From positions 1-64,000 of the forward strand of contig JAMFTG010000253.1 of NCBI GenBank assembly GCA_023974075.1: DNA of 64,000 nt, in the 5' to 3' direction. Both the position numbers and the translations under genes were made by a program. This DNA comes from Chaenocephalus aceratus. Lineage: Eukaryota; Chordata; Actinopteri; Perciformes; Channichthyidae. How positions within the stretch are numbered: the stretch's first letter is position 1; the number at the start of each line of letters is the position of its first letter. Under the pieces are notes generated by a model. The model was not told the origin of the DNA, ran no database searches, and saw nothing but the letters and a program-made list of their open reading frames with translations. This document shows positions 53,599-63,689 of this stretch, one piece after another.

Positions 53599-53734
53599 AG
53601 CAGTTTGTTTCTAATTATAATAAGCACTTCCTCCCTCTACTCCCAAGGCCTCAGGCAACAGTCATAACAATCAGTATGCTGTGTGCAGGGCTGTGTGCTG
53701 CAGTACTGAGCAGAGGACTGAAAGAGGAACACAA

Positions 53735-53864
53735 ATGGAGAACAAAGTGGAAAAGCGGGAACAGTGGACGAGGAAAAGGGAATATATTCTGGCAGCAGCA
53801 GGCAATGTGGTAGGCCTGGGCAATGTGTGGAGATTCCCCTACCTATGCTATAAGAACGGAGGAG
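53735..53864 (+). CDS. SLC6-family transporter, first coding exon
   Basis: The frame from ATG 53,735 reads [20 protein letters not shown], then [24 protein letters not shown], and meets a splice donor (GGAG|GTGAGC) at 53,865 in phase 1. [18 protein letters not shown] is the signature of transmembrane helix 1 of sodium- and chloride-dependent neurotransmitter transporters, and the KNGGG exon boundary is usual in the family. The YLCYKNGGG form suits GABA/betaine/taurine carriers (SLC6A6/12/13 group). An upstream in-frame ATG exists at 53,681 but looks less likely. No second exon was found in the remaining 10 kb, so either a long intron follows or this is an orphan exon. It lies about 115 bp from the ERV. 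Confidence 0.7.
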
Positions 53865-55208
53865 GTGAGCTTTACATACAATCAACTGTGACATTTTAAA
53901 TGATGTCATGACAATCCCTAATCTCTAGTAATGATGAGGAGTGTGTAAAAATAACTGAAAATAATCTAAATACTTTGAGGTTACATGAAAAATTACATTT
54001 GAAAGTATATATATTGACTTTATAGCCACATGGATACACGGCTGCTAAAATAATGGAAGTTATTGTACTCAGTAGCGATTATTATTAATCTACTTCTGTA
54101 TGTGTTCTTTTTGTAGACCTGACTATCTACCAAGCACAAGTAAAACAGCCAAGAAACTGTAGAGCCTGTTGGCATGACATAACATCAATGCCGGAAGAAG
54201 TACACAGATCCTTTACTTAAATAAAATTACAAATACTATAGTCTTAAAATACTCATATAGAAGTAAAAGTCCTGATTTAAAAAATATATAATTTTAAAAA
54301 TTCAAAAGTAATTCAAATTACCTAAAGTACAAAGAAATATAAGTACTCATTCTGCATAATGGTGTATTTCATAATAATATAAAGTACATGCATAATATCA
54401 GCTAAATGTACTTCAAGTATCAAAAGTAAAAGTACTCATTATGCAGAATGGATCTTTCAAAGTATTATATGATGATGGTTTTAATTGTATCATGTTTTTA
54501 CACTAGAGCATTTCAGTGTTGGAGTGTTCAATTTGGACCAGATTTAGATACTGTGTAGTTTAGTAGTGCATGCAGTACTGCATTATACTATATGGGCATA
54601 TATGTGTTATTATTATATGTGCAAAGTAACTAGTAACTGTGAGTGTTCAAGTAAATGTAGTGGAGTAAAAAGTATCAGTGGTTCCCAACCTTTTTCAGCG
54701 GTTACATCGCTAATTGCAAATCCTGCTTCATCGTACAGGCCACAGATATCCATTCATGAAACACACCTTCAAAACAGTTTTGTTTGAAACGGTCAAATAT
54801 GTTAATTTTGTTGTAGTTAATCTACCATAGTATTTACATGGAGATAAGCCGCACCCCCTCACCAGCGCGTCCTGTTTGAATAGAGTGGCGAAGTCACGCC
54901 CATCTACTTCCACCCCATGGGACCCTATTTCTGAAAAATTATGTATTGAAGTCAATGGGGAGAGAAAACGTATCTTTCGATCCCGTTTGAATTGTGCCAC
55001 AAATTACACATCATATGTTTGTCAATCTTAAAAAATCATTTCCATGTCAAAAAAGTCACAGTTTGTCTTAAAACTGTTGAAATATAAGACTATGAAAAAT
55101 ACGCAACTAGAAAGCCTACAAATCCCAGAGTCGCGTACATTAAGGTTACACATTACACTCGTGTTACTCACTGACACCTTGTAAAGCCGGTCCCGCATGC
55201 TGGAACAG
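53865..55208. other. Putative SLC6 intron with common fish repeats
   Basis: Non-coding. 54,185-54,680 contains the GGAAGAAGTACACAGATCC and AAGTAAAAGTACTCATTATG sequence of a very common fish non-autonomous DNA element, ending GTAGTGGAGTAAAAAGTATC. At 54,680-54,760 there is GTGGTTCCCAACCTTTTTCA, another frequent repeat start. The rest shows nothing recognisable. Confidence 0.5.
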
Positions 55209-55228
55209 ACTACCCCAGTGAGATGATA

Positions 55229-55650
55229 GTGAACTGTTCATGAACTTGTCATGAAAAAGTTCATGAAATATCAGTGAACCATATTCATAAACAACTCATA
55301 AACAGCTCATAACAAAGTTGATGAACTGTTCATGAAAGTGACATGAACATTAAATGGCACTAGGGCAGTTCATGAACTACTCATGAAACTCCTGTGCTGG
55401 AATGGTTCATGAACAATTCATGGAATATGGTTTTAGGCAGGTTCATGAACAATTCATGAAATGGAGTTTTCAGTGAGTGTGTAGGGATATTCAGTTTTCA
55501 ACCAAGAACATTTCAAGAACTGTTCATGAACATATCAAGAACTGTTCATAACAACTTCATGAACCGTTCATGAACAGTTCATACCCAGTCACTGAATATA
55601 ATTCAATGGCTGGCTATGAACTGTTCATGTACATGAACTGTTCATGAACC
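55229..55650. repeat. Cluster of TTCATGAA palindromes
   Basis: About eleven exact TTCATGAA octamers, most within GTTCATGAAC, occur in 420 bp (for example at 55,237, 55,369, 55,405, 55,441, 55,521, 55,567 and 55,640). Near-matches lie between. Spacing is irregular, so this is not a simple tandem array. It may be a low-complexity MITE interior. The motif fits TTCnnGAA, the heat-shock-factor half-site arrangement. Confidence 0.8.
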
Positions 55651-55873
55651 ATTGACTGTGGGTCAATTGGCAACCATAGAAAACAACAATTATGTCAATC
55701 ACAATGGAACTTTACTCAAATTAACAAACAAACAAACAAACATACATGTATACAGGTGGAGCACTACAATTAATCCTATCACTATTTGAAGCACAGTTCT
55801 TGATACTCAGCTGCACAAAAAATGTTGTTACGGGTCCCAAAAGCTTGGGTACCACAGCAACAATAAATGATTT

Positions 55874-55925
55874 CTGTAGAAAACAGAAAAGTGCAGCAGC
55901 AATAATTATACACAGGATCCGGTTG
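55874..55925. repeat. Direct repeat, partner at 57,236-57,285
   Basis: TGTAGAAAACAGAAAAGTG, then AGCAGCAATAATTATACAC and AGGATCCGGT occur here and again at 57,236-57,285 with one mismatch. The two copies bracket about 1.3 kb that contains an L2-like LINE 3' end. Confidence 0.85.
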
Positions 55926-56069
55926 ATCGTCTAGAATGCTTCTTATTCAAGTACACAGTTACATTCAAATAGCTGAACTTTACAAACATCACATTTCTCC
56001 ATTTAAGTTATCTGTCTGTCACAGTCAATTACTGTATCTCAAGGAGAAATTCAACATAGTCAATATAAA

Positions 56070-56853
56070 TTATTACATTACATTGCATTTAGCTGCTTTT
56101 ATCCAAAGCGACCAACAAAATACAAACTTGAAGAAAACAGAATCATATAAGTACATCAGGTTTCATAGAGCAAACACATTTCAAGTGCTACTCAACTGGC
56201 TTTAGATAAGCCAGTCCATAAGTGCTTTGTTAATAGTTCTATTGCTCGAAGTGGAGTCGAAAGAGATGAGTTTTCAGTCTGCGCCGGAAGGTGTGTAAGC
56301 TATCTGCTGTCCTGATGTCAGTGGGGAGCTCATTCCACCATTTTGGAGCCAGGATAGCAAACCCACGTGTTTCTGCTGATGGGAACTTGGGTCCCCTTCG
56401 CAGCGAGGGTGCAGCGAGCCGTTTGGTTGATGCAGAGCGGAGTGCACGTGCTGGGGTGTACGGTTTAACCATGTCCTGGATGTAGGAAGGGCCAGATCCA
56501 TTCACAGCATGGTACGCAAGTACCATTGTCTTGAAGTGGATTCTAGCAGTTACCGGAAGCCAGTGGAGGGAGCGGAGGAGCGGCGTGGTGTGAGAACATT
56601 TAGGAAGGTTGAAGACCAGACGAGCCGCTGCATTCTGGATGAGCTGCAGAGGTCGGATGGCACATGCAGGTAGACCAGCCAGGAGGGAGTTGCAGTAGTT
56701 TAGGCGTGAGATGATGAGAGCCTGGACCAGAACCTGCGTCGCTTTCTGGGTCAGCTGGGGACGCATCCTCCTGATGTTGTAAAGCGTGTATCTGCAGAAG
56801 CGGGTTGTTGCAGCTATGTTTGCAGTGAAGGACAGGTTGTTATCTATAAACAC
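56070..56853 (-). pseudogene. L2-like LINE 3' end, minus strand
   Basis: The open frame 56,853-56,239 encodes the post-RT region: DNNLSFTANIAATTRFCRYT, LVQALIISRLNYCNSLLAGL, LQLIQNAAARLVFNLPKCSH, LLRSLHWLPVTARIHFKTMV and LAPKWWNELPTDIR, ending FRRRLKTHLFRLHFEQ. On the minus strand the 3' end reads TAAATGCAATGTAATGTAAT (about 56,068-56,090), a tandem tail. It is 5'-truncated. This 204-codon frame is uninterrupted, suggesting a fairly young insertion. Confidence 0.85.
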
Positions 56854-57281
56854 ATAACGCTATCAAATAATACTTTCTATCAATATATCTATCTTTACCA
56901 AATATAACATATTATGGAGATCACAAAAATACACTGTCAATGTTAATAAACAAAAAACAAGGCAATGTGCCTGCAAGACTGCACTCAGGTAAACAAAATA
57001 TATTACCCGTGCGCAGCAGCTAACCTGCCTGCGAGCCTTCGCTCAGGTCACATTTACCCAGGCGCGGCTGAAGCCCGCGAAAATGGCATCTATTGTTGCC
57101 GACAGTTTAGTATTTTTAAAATACCGTTTCTATGTCAAACATGCTCAAAACCTTCTGACACACTCTCCTAAACATCTCCAACATCATATCTAATTCACAC
57201 AAGTTAACATCGATCATTTTCATTATGTACTGACCTGTAGAAAACAGAAAAGTGGAGCAGCAATAATTATACACAGGATCC

Positions 57282-58125
57282 GGTGTCAGTACCAGATGTT
57301 TTCGGGGTACCAGATGTGTTCGGGTGTATTTCTGTCGCTCCCGTCATCCATCATATCCGTCGACTCACCTCCCTCTGCTCCCAGCGCTCTGCTGCCACAC
57401 ACTGGCCGTCTGCGGAACTGCAGCCGGAGGAACTCGGTACAGCTTGTTATGTGTGTGTACTTGTGCACATAAATAATGTTTCTAATTATTTACAATTAAA
57501 AAATATATATATTCTGCGTTACTTTAGCCAACACTTTTATAAGGCCACGAGATTAGATAATTACGAAATGTGTAGATAGAATACATATTTTTCAGGTTGT
57601 TATTTTGTCATTGTTTAATGTTTTATTTATCTTTTAGTATTTTTATATAGTATCTGAACTTTGGAGAGGAGTTGGGAGACACACGACACATCAAATCACA
57701 TCTACAGATCAAGACGAAGCGAATGGAAGTACTCCTAGCGTGAACATGTTTGTGAAAACGTGTGCAAAGTCTCCGAAAATCCTAATAATAAGCTCATATT
57801 TGAATTCCCCATAAAAAAAACACATCATTCAGTAAAAACAAGGCACCACTGATCATCTGCTCCCTGATCTCTCTGCGAATTGAAAGTACTTATTGCCGGA
57901 GATCGCATGCTGTGGTTTTATTAAATGTGCCAAGTGCTAGGACTGTCTTATGGAAGAAAGCTTTCAGATGTGCAGCTCCACTAACATGGAACAGTCTGCA
58001 AAAAGAATGGAAAATTACCAAGCTAGTACCACTACATGTTTTTAAAGCTTGGTTGGATGCTACACAATCAGATGCTGTTGGCACCTGTACATGTGGATAG
58101 ATATGTTGTTCTGTTGTTTATGTTT
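57282..58125 (+). repeat. Left arm of an 844-bp inverted repeat
   Basis: This arm and 58,737-59,583 are reverse complements with only scattered differences. It begins GGTGTCAGTACCAGATG. Its inner end, 57,912-58,100, encodes a LINE C-terminal peptide, VLLNVPSARTVLWKKAFRCA and PLTWNSLQKEWKITKL. The outer part carries CGCTCTGCTGCCACACAC and similar GC-rich sequence. The whole looks like a LINE-containing unit duplicated head-to-head. Confidence 0.9.
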
Positions 58126-58736
58126 TGCCTTTGATGTTATTCCATCCCATTTATCTCAACTCAAGTTAGTATTAAATGCAGACAACTCCAAACTCATGAT
58201 ATTCTCAAATGGCAAAAAGTTAACTTCTTTTCTCCCCAACATTTGTACTGTTCAAGGGACTGATATTTACATTGAAAGGGTCACTACATACACATATCTA
58301 GGTTTTATTATTGATCAGAATTTATCTTATCAAATCACACACTGAAAATGTTGTTTTACAAATTAGGTTTCTCCGTTCAGACAAGGAAACATTTGATCTC
58401 TGCAACGTTTTTACCAGTATTGGATTCAGTATCTGCTTTACATGAATGTCTCTGACCAGTGCCTAAAGAGTTTGGATACTGTGTACCATTGAGCATTGTT
58501 TTATTACATATATATATATTGTGAGTTTGGAATAAATATGCACTTTATGAAAATTATTAGTTGGTTACTGTTAGTAAAAAAACAGTAAGGTTAATACTGG
58601 ATGTTTGTTACACTTGGATATGTTTTCATTGGACATTCAATTCAATGCCTTTATTTATCCAGTTAAAATCCCATTGATATCAATGATATCTTTTTCAAGG
58701 GAGACCTGCAGCAGTAGGTTCCACATGAAGACATAC
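58126..58736. pseudogene. Spacer of the inverted repeat with a LINE RT fragment
   Basis: 58,130-58,345 on the plus strand encodes LVLNADNSKLMIFSNGKKL and ERVTTYTYLGFIIDQNLSY, the connection region after the RT palm of a non-LTR element. The right part (58,626-58,736) is the 3' UTR of a minus-strand LINE, which reads CTGGATAAATAAAGGCATTG with TTGAA units. AT-rich sequence fills the rest. Confidence 0.65.
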
Positions 58737-59583
58737 AAACATAAACAACAGAACAACATATCTATCCACATGTACAGGTACCAACAGCATCTGATTGTGT
58801 AGCATCCAACCAAGCTTTAAAAACATGTAGTGGTACTAGCTTGGTAATTTCCCATTCTTTTTGCAGACTGTTCCATGTTAGTGGAGCTGCACATCTAAAA
58901 GCTTTCTTCCATAAGACAGTCCTAGCACTTGGCACATTTAATAAAACCACAGCATGCGATCTCAGGCAATAAGTACTTTCAATTCGCAGAGAGATCAGGG
59001 AGCAGATGATCAGTGGGGCCTTGTTTTTACTGAATGATGTGTTTTTTATGGGGAATTCAAATATGAGCTTATATTTAGGATTTTCGGAGACTTTGCACAC
59101 GTTTTCACAAACATGTTCACGCTAGGAGTACTTCCAGTCGCTTCGTCTTGATCTGTAGATGTGATTTGATGTGTCGTGTGTCTCCCAACTCCTCTCCAAA
59201 GTTCAGATACTATATAAAAAGTACTATATAAAAGGTAAATAAAACATTAAACAATGACAAAATAACAACCTGAAAGATATGTATTCTATCTACACATTTC
59301 GTAATTATCTAATTTAGTGGCCTTATAAAAGTGTTGGCTGAAGTAACGCAGAATATATATATTTTTTAATTGTAAATAATTAGAAACATTATTTATGTGC
59401 ACAAGTACACACACATAACAAGCTGTCCCGAGTTCCTCCGGCTGCAGTTCCGCAGACGGCCGGTGTGTGGCAGCAGAGCGCTGGGAGCAGAGGGAGGTGA
59501 GTAGACGGATATGACGGATGACGGGTGCGACGGAAATACACCCGAACATATCTGGTACCCCGAACACATCTGGTACCTACACC
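58737..59583 (-). repeat. Right arm of the 844-bp inverted repeat
   Basis: This is the reverse complement of 57,282-58,125. It carries the same LINE C-terminus on the minus strand (59,100-58,762: VVLLNVPSARTVLWKKAF). It ends at GGTACCTACACC, the last eight bases of which are the target duplication of the P-like transposon at 59,584. Confidence 0.9.
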
Positions 59584-60204
59584 CAGCGCCATATAGATAG
59601 AAGAGTTACGACACCGGAAGTCCAAAAACGGTTATCGTCACGTGGTTCATGTAGACGAGGGATCGTTCCCCGGAAGTTCATGGCGGGCAATGTGAATGCA
59701 TTGATAACAGGAGATAGAACTACGATTTTTGGTAATTATTAGTGAATAAAGGTTTTGATTTGCAATATTTATACAACAAATCGATATGTGTATGTATTTA
59801 CATCAATATGTTTTAAAAAATAAAATCGAATTTGCTAATATTAAGTGATAATATTAGGATTAGTGTGAACAACTAGTTTACATGTTAGGCTAACAGTGCC
59901 TTGGTTAAAGAGCCTGTTGCTGTTTATTTATAGCTTTGAATTCTTTCAAACCAATAGTATCTTCTTAAACTTGTATGGTAGTCAGGAGCATCACTTTCTA
60001 ATGTTTATTGATACATTTAGAGGGAGGGGATCTAAAGTAATGCTTTAAAATTCAGATTGGATTCATTTCTACCACTTTCTTAAATTCATGGTAGTTTCAG
60101 TAATCCCCTGGTAACTGAGGACACAAGTTATCTAAATGACTAATGTCATCTTTATGGCTTTCAGAAAGGACAGGAGACCGACAGGCGACTATCAAAGGAC
60201 TAGC

Positions 60205-60240
60205 AGCAGCAGCAGCAGCAGCAGCATGATGATGATGTTA
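60205..60240 (+). repeat. CAG and ATG triplet microsatellite
   Basis: Eight or so AGC triplets run into ATGATGATG at 60,205-60,238. It lies within the P-like element, upstream of the THAP exon. Confidence 0.9.
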
Positions 60241-60372
60241 AATGTGTTGTTTTAGGAACATCCATTGCAAATACATGGAATTCAATAAACATTGAATAGC
60301 ATATCATGCAGTTTGTCGGTGCCTTTTCCTCCGTGTTGTCCTGGTTTGCTGTGCTGCCTCCTAGTCGCCACC

Positions 60373-60522
60373 ATGGTTTGCTGTGCTGTCTGGGGATGCT
60401 CAAATCGCTCAGAGAAAGGAGTACGAATGTACGGCTTCCCCACTGACACAGAGCGGAGGAAAAAATGGCTGGCTCAAGTCAGCAGGAGCAATTTCACAAC
60501 CAACAGCAACAAAATATGTGAT
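60373..60522 (+). CDS. THAP zinc-finger exon (partial transposase)
   Basis: ATG in a strong Kozak context (GCCACCATGG) starts MVCCAVWGCSNRSEKGVRMY, followed by GFPTDTERRKKWLAQVSR and KICD, 50 residues, then a possible splice donor (GAT|GTAATT). The C-x4-C pair, FP-x-D-x2-RR-x2-W and the third Cys in KIC match the THAP C2CH finger; the His would lie in the next exon. THAP fingers give sequence-specific DNA binding to P-element-like transposases. No downstream exon is recognised in the element. Confidence 0.75.
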
Positions 60523-60599
60523 GTAATTATATACAAACACTGCATTTGCACTTTTTCACAAAACGAAAACCACACCATTGGGAAAGCTTAATGTTTTGT

Positions 60600-61326
60600 T
60601 TAATACAAAAAAACAGGGAAAGGCTTGAAAAACACTGAGAGTTGAGACTCAGGGTGCAGGGTGAGGGTCTCAGTGCAGGTATTCAGGCTCCATTGAATCC
60701 CCCTCTGGTTCTTGTGCTGAGAGAGGGAGCAACAGACAGGAGAAAGGGTTATACACACAGCACACCTATTGGATGGGAAATGCCTTGGGGAGATAAGGTG
60801 TTTACTTATATAAAACAGTGATAGAATACATGTTTAGTATGTTTACTTATATAAAACAGTAGTATTAAACGTACCTTGTGTTTTCACTCTCACTTAAGTC
60901 CCTCTCTCTTTGCCATCAATCCAGAATCAGCTGAGCTGCAACATTATACAGACAGGTAATAATCAACAGAATCACAAGGACACAATATGGCTCTGCTAAA
61001 AACACTCACTCTTACACGCACCAAAGTTATATTTATCTAATATTTAACTCCCTCCACCCCCGCATACAATCCCGTTTAGAAGCCCCTCTTCTCTAATTCA
61101 ACATGTTGGACGAAATGACATTAAGAGAACGGAATTTACAATTAAAAGGCTGTTCAACGTGTGTTGCTAACTTGCTTCGGTATGCTAGCTTAATCTGTTA
61201 TCTGTAAACGTTTCCTAAATCTACTAATTTAGGGATAATCCACTGACATCCTTTAATACACATGTTCATTTGAATCAGATGTACTGATAATATCCGCAAT
61301 ATAAATCTTTAAACTTCTTCTTACCT
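60600..61326. other. Non-coding interior of the P-like element
   Basis: No transposase catalytic motif or convincing ORF. It includes a direct repeat TATGTTTACTTATATAAAACAG (about 60,806 and 60,838). It probably represents the internally deleted remainder plus subterminal sequence. Confidence 0.5.
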
Positions 61327-61502
61327 TTAAAAGTCCGTCACGAACGGTGTATTATGCTGCAACTCCACAGCTCTGCCAGCCTTGGCGCTAACTTCCGGGG
61401 AACGATTGAGAGGCTCCACGATCCGCCATTGCTGTAAAAAAGTGGTCCATTGGAGTGAACGGAGATGTCGTAACTCTTCTATTAAATGGCTCTGCCTACA
61501 CC

Positions 61503-62161
61503 CATAGACATATAAAGAGTAGACGCCGCATCGACCGCTGCTGCCTATTGGCGCTGACGAGCCGTGGGGCCGCCATCTTGGACCGGTCACCCGCTCCACT
61601 CAGTGTAATCTGTACGGCAGGCGCAATGAAGTGTCAGCGCATTTAATGAATCATAACTCGCTGAATACAAAACTGATTTTCACGTTTTTTTTCTTTCTAC
61701 AAACGTCATATATGTAGGCATGATACCGGACACATGATTCGGCGTATTTGAGTATTCATAGTAGGCTTAACAGCAATAGAATATTCTGGTATTTGATAGC
61801 CTATATGTTATGTATGATAGGTATTTTGCAAAAGACACACGATATATAATGTAGGCTAATATATACACACACACACACACACATAAAAAAACACTAATGG
61901 TCTATATGATAGAGAAGCAGAAGCAGATTGTGTAGGCCTACTACTCAGCTATTTTAATAAGTTGAAAAATGAAGAAACAATAATACATTATACATAGACA
62001 GAAGTTATATATCAGTAAAAATAAATATCTATGTTAGAAAAAATGAAAATCTACATCTATATTTATATAAAAAATGTACATTTTCAAGTTAAACACAAGA
62101 ACATGACACCACCCCGCCCAAACCATATTTACACAAAGTTGCTCATGAAAGTTTAAATGAG
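61503..62161. repeat. Common fish repeat and AT-rich sequence
   Basis: It begins CATAGACATATAAAGAGTAG, then CGCCGCATCGACCGCTGC and GCCGCCATCTTGGACCGG, a recurrent fish repeat start of unknown class. AT-rich sequence with an AC microsatellite at 61,866-61,883 follows. No coding was seen. Confidence 0.5.
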
Positions 62162-62480
62162 CTAAAAGCCCTGAAACAGGACTGTTTTGCAGAGCTTCTT
62201 TCTCGTGCTCCCTTTCTGCAGGTCAAGAGAGGTGAGTTTGGCAATGTGGTGTAGTCTTATTTTCAGAAACACAACCAATGACAACAAGTCGGAATAATGG
62301 TTGTCGATGCCAAACTGCGTCTCCTCAATGTGTTCCCCAAGCTGAAAAACATCCTCCGTTCCAATCTCCTCCCGGACGATGTAGGTGACTGTCGACACCT
62401 TTGGAGCTTGCCTTGTTGAAGCTTGGCGAATCCCCCTCTCTGCAGCTCTCAGCACCTTCACTGTGCCTTGTGATGGAATC
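62162..62480 (-). pseudogene. C-terminal transposase-like fragment
   Basis: The minus-strand frame ends REEIGTEDVFQLGEHIEETQ, FGIDNHYSDLLSLVVFLKIR, LHHIAKLTSLDLQKGSTRKK and LCKTVLFQGF with a stop at 62,162. I recall similar endings (LHHIAKL..., RKxLCKTxLFxG) in fish THAP/P-type transposase proteins, but cannot verify it. The frame joins the repeat arm at 62,481, so the upstream part is lost. It lies about 670 bp outside the P-like element. Confidence 0.4.
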
Positions 62481-63285
62481 AACCTGATCTCACCAGAATG
62501 CGTGACTCCACCACGACTCCTTAATACCACAATGCGTGGTGGAGTCACGAACTTTGTTACATTTGCATGTCGACACCACGCAAACAACCCCAATGTAAAG
62601 TGAATGAGGCTCCTTTGTCGTGGTGCACACACGCATTTCTACAACGGCCCGCAGTGAGCTTTTATTCTATACAACGTTTTTTAAATCTACTTTATAGCGT
62701 GTAGTAACTCACGGGAGGCTTCTTTTATTTTATTTGTATTCATAATTATTTTTATTTTTCGTCAGAATGTAAAAATTACATTAGTTACGAATTTGTGTTC
62801 TCAAAAAACAGTGCATTGTGTGTAATGCAACTGTGATTTTTATTAAATTAGTTAGTTTTTAAGGAAGGCCAGAGCTTCAGCTGTGTCAAATAGATTGTTC
62901 CTTTTAGTTAACGTTAATGATCATGTCCCCTGTATTGTATTACGAGCGTCCATTCCCATTGGATAACGGAGAATTTTACACCCGGAAGTAAGTAGCCTAT
63001 TCTCCTTACTGTCGATTGATTTTACAGTGATATCTGCACTACTCATCGACTAAAAAACACCAAATTGTCCTTGTTAATTACACAACATTGATTGGTTTGA
63101 ATTGTGTACAATGCTTTTGTATTTCCCCCCTTCGATTCGGAGAAACAAATATTTTTTCGGAGTTTTTGGACGGCAGAAGACACTACACTACCCAGAATCC
63201 TCAGCTATCGTTTGGGACTACACCATGAACCCCGTGATCAGCCCTCAAGCTCTTTGATTGGTTGACCTCCAACTGCATTCCATAT
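62481..63285. repeat. Long repeat arm, inverted partner of 1,175-1,978
   Basis: This is the reverse complement of the arm at the window's left end, with the same terminal hairpin (TGACTCCACCACG / CGTGGTGGAGTCA at 62,500-62,550) and the shared CACTACACTACCCAGAATCC segment at 63,180. The outer boundary (63,285) is where similarity fades. Confidence 0.75.
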
Positions 63286-63689
63286 GAAAAAAAACGTTTC
63301 GTAAAAGAGAAAATCATACTTTATTCAGCAGTGTAATAAATGGTTTGGCTGCATTAAATATTACACATCTGTCTTAGTTCTTTATTTATCTAGAGATCGG
63401 GCATCAGAATAGACCGGAAACTATTCTTTTACCGTTCTGTTTTAATTTCACAATAAAGTTAGTAGTAATATTTTGTTTTGATATTATTGTTTTTTATTAA
63501 CTACTAGACGACTGGGTCATGTTAAGACCATCTTTTTTTGGTTGCTATGGGTTTTTTTCCATCGCTTTTGTTACAAATATCAAAACAATAACAAAATAAT
63601 ATTCGTCGTAAACTAAACCGGAAACAGCAGTATATTTTATTTCGTTAACACTGTAAACTTGACAGCCTTTTAACCCAAACCACCTACTG
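63286..63689. other. AT-rich unassigned sequence
   Basis: About 400 bases with no coding and no repeat I could match elsewhere in the window. Confidence 0.5.

Larger units (their letters stand above)
49695..53620 (-). mobile_element. Defective endogenous retrovirus-like element
   Basis: In minus-strand order it has a gag nucleocapsid end (53,598-53,226), protease start (53,221-52,937), RT remnant (52,901-52,740), RNase H (52,672-52,170 and 51,300-51,200), integrase (51,115-50,025) and a possible envelope leader (49,826-49,700). It is cut at 49,694 by the DIRS element and begins abruptly near 53,620, with no LTRs in view. Most of protease and RT is deleted between 52,937 and 52,901, and a MITE splits RNase H. 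It is a dead copy; order and motifs place it with retrovirus-like elements of the gamma/epsilon type. Confidence 0.75.
59584..61494 (+). mobile_element. P-superfamily-like transposon with THAP exon
   Basis: CCTACACC flanks the element on both sides (59,576-59,583 and 61,495-61,502), an exact 8-bp duplication. The left end CAGCGCCATATAGATAGAAG and the right end, in reverse complement CAGAGCCATTTAATAGAAG, are inverted repeats of about 30 bp that both continue AGTTACGACA. GATCGTTCCCCGGAAGTTC (59,656) also recurs inverted near 61,395. It encodes a THAP domain exon (60,373-60,522). P-type transposons combine 8-bp duplications with THAP-domain transposases, as do vertebrate THAP9 relatives. At 1.9 kb it lacks the catalytic region and is non-autonomous. 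Confidence 0.75.

Noticed and set aside
62385..62603. Plus-strand ORF overlapping the repeat arm
   Set aside because: It is antisense to the transposase-like fragment and runs into the inverted-repeat arm; no domain.
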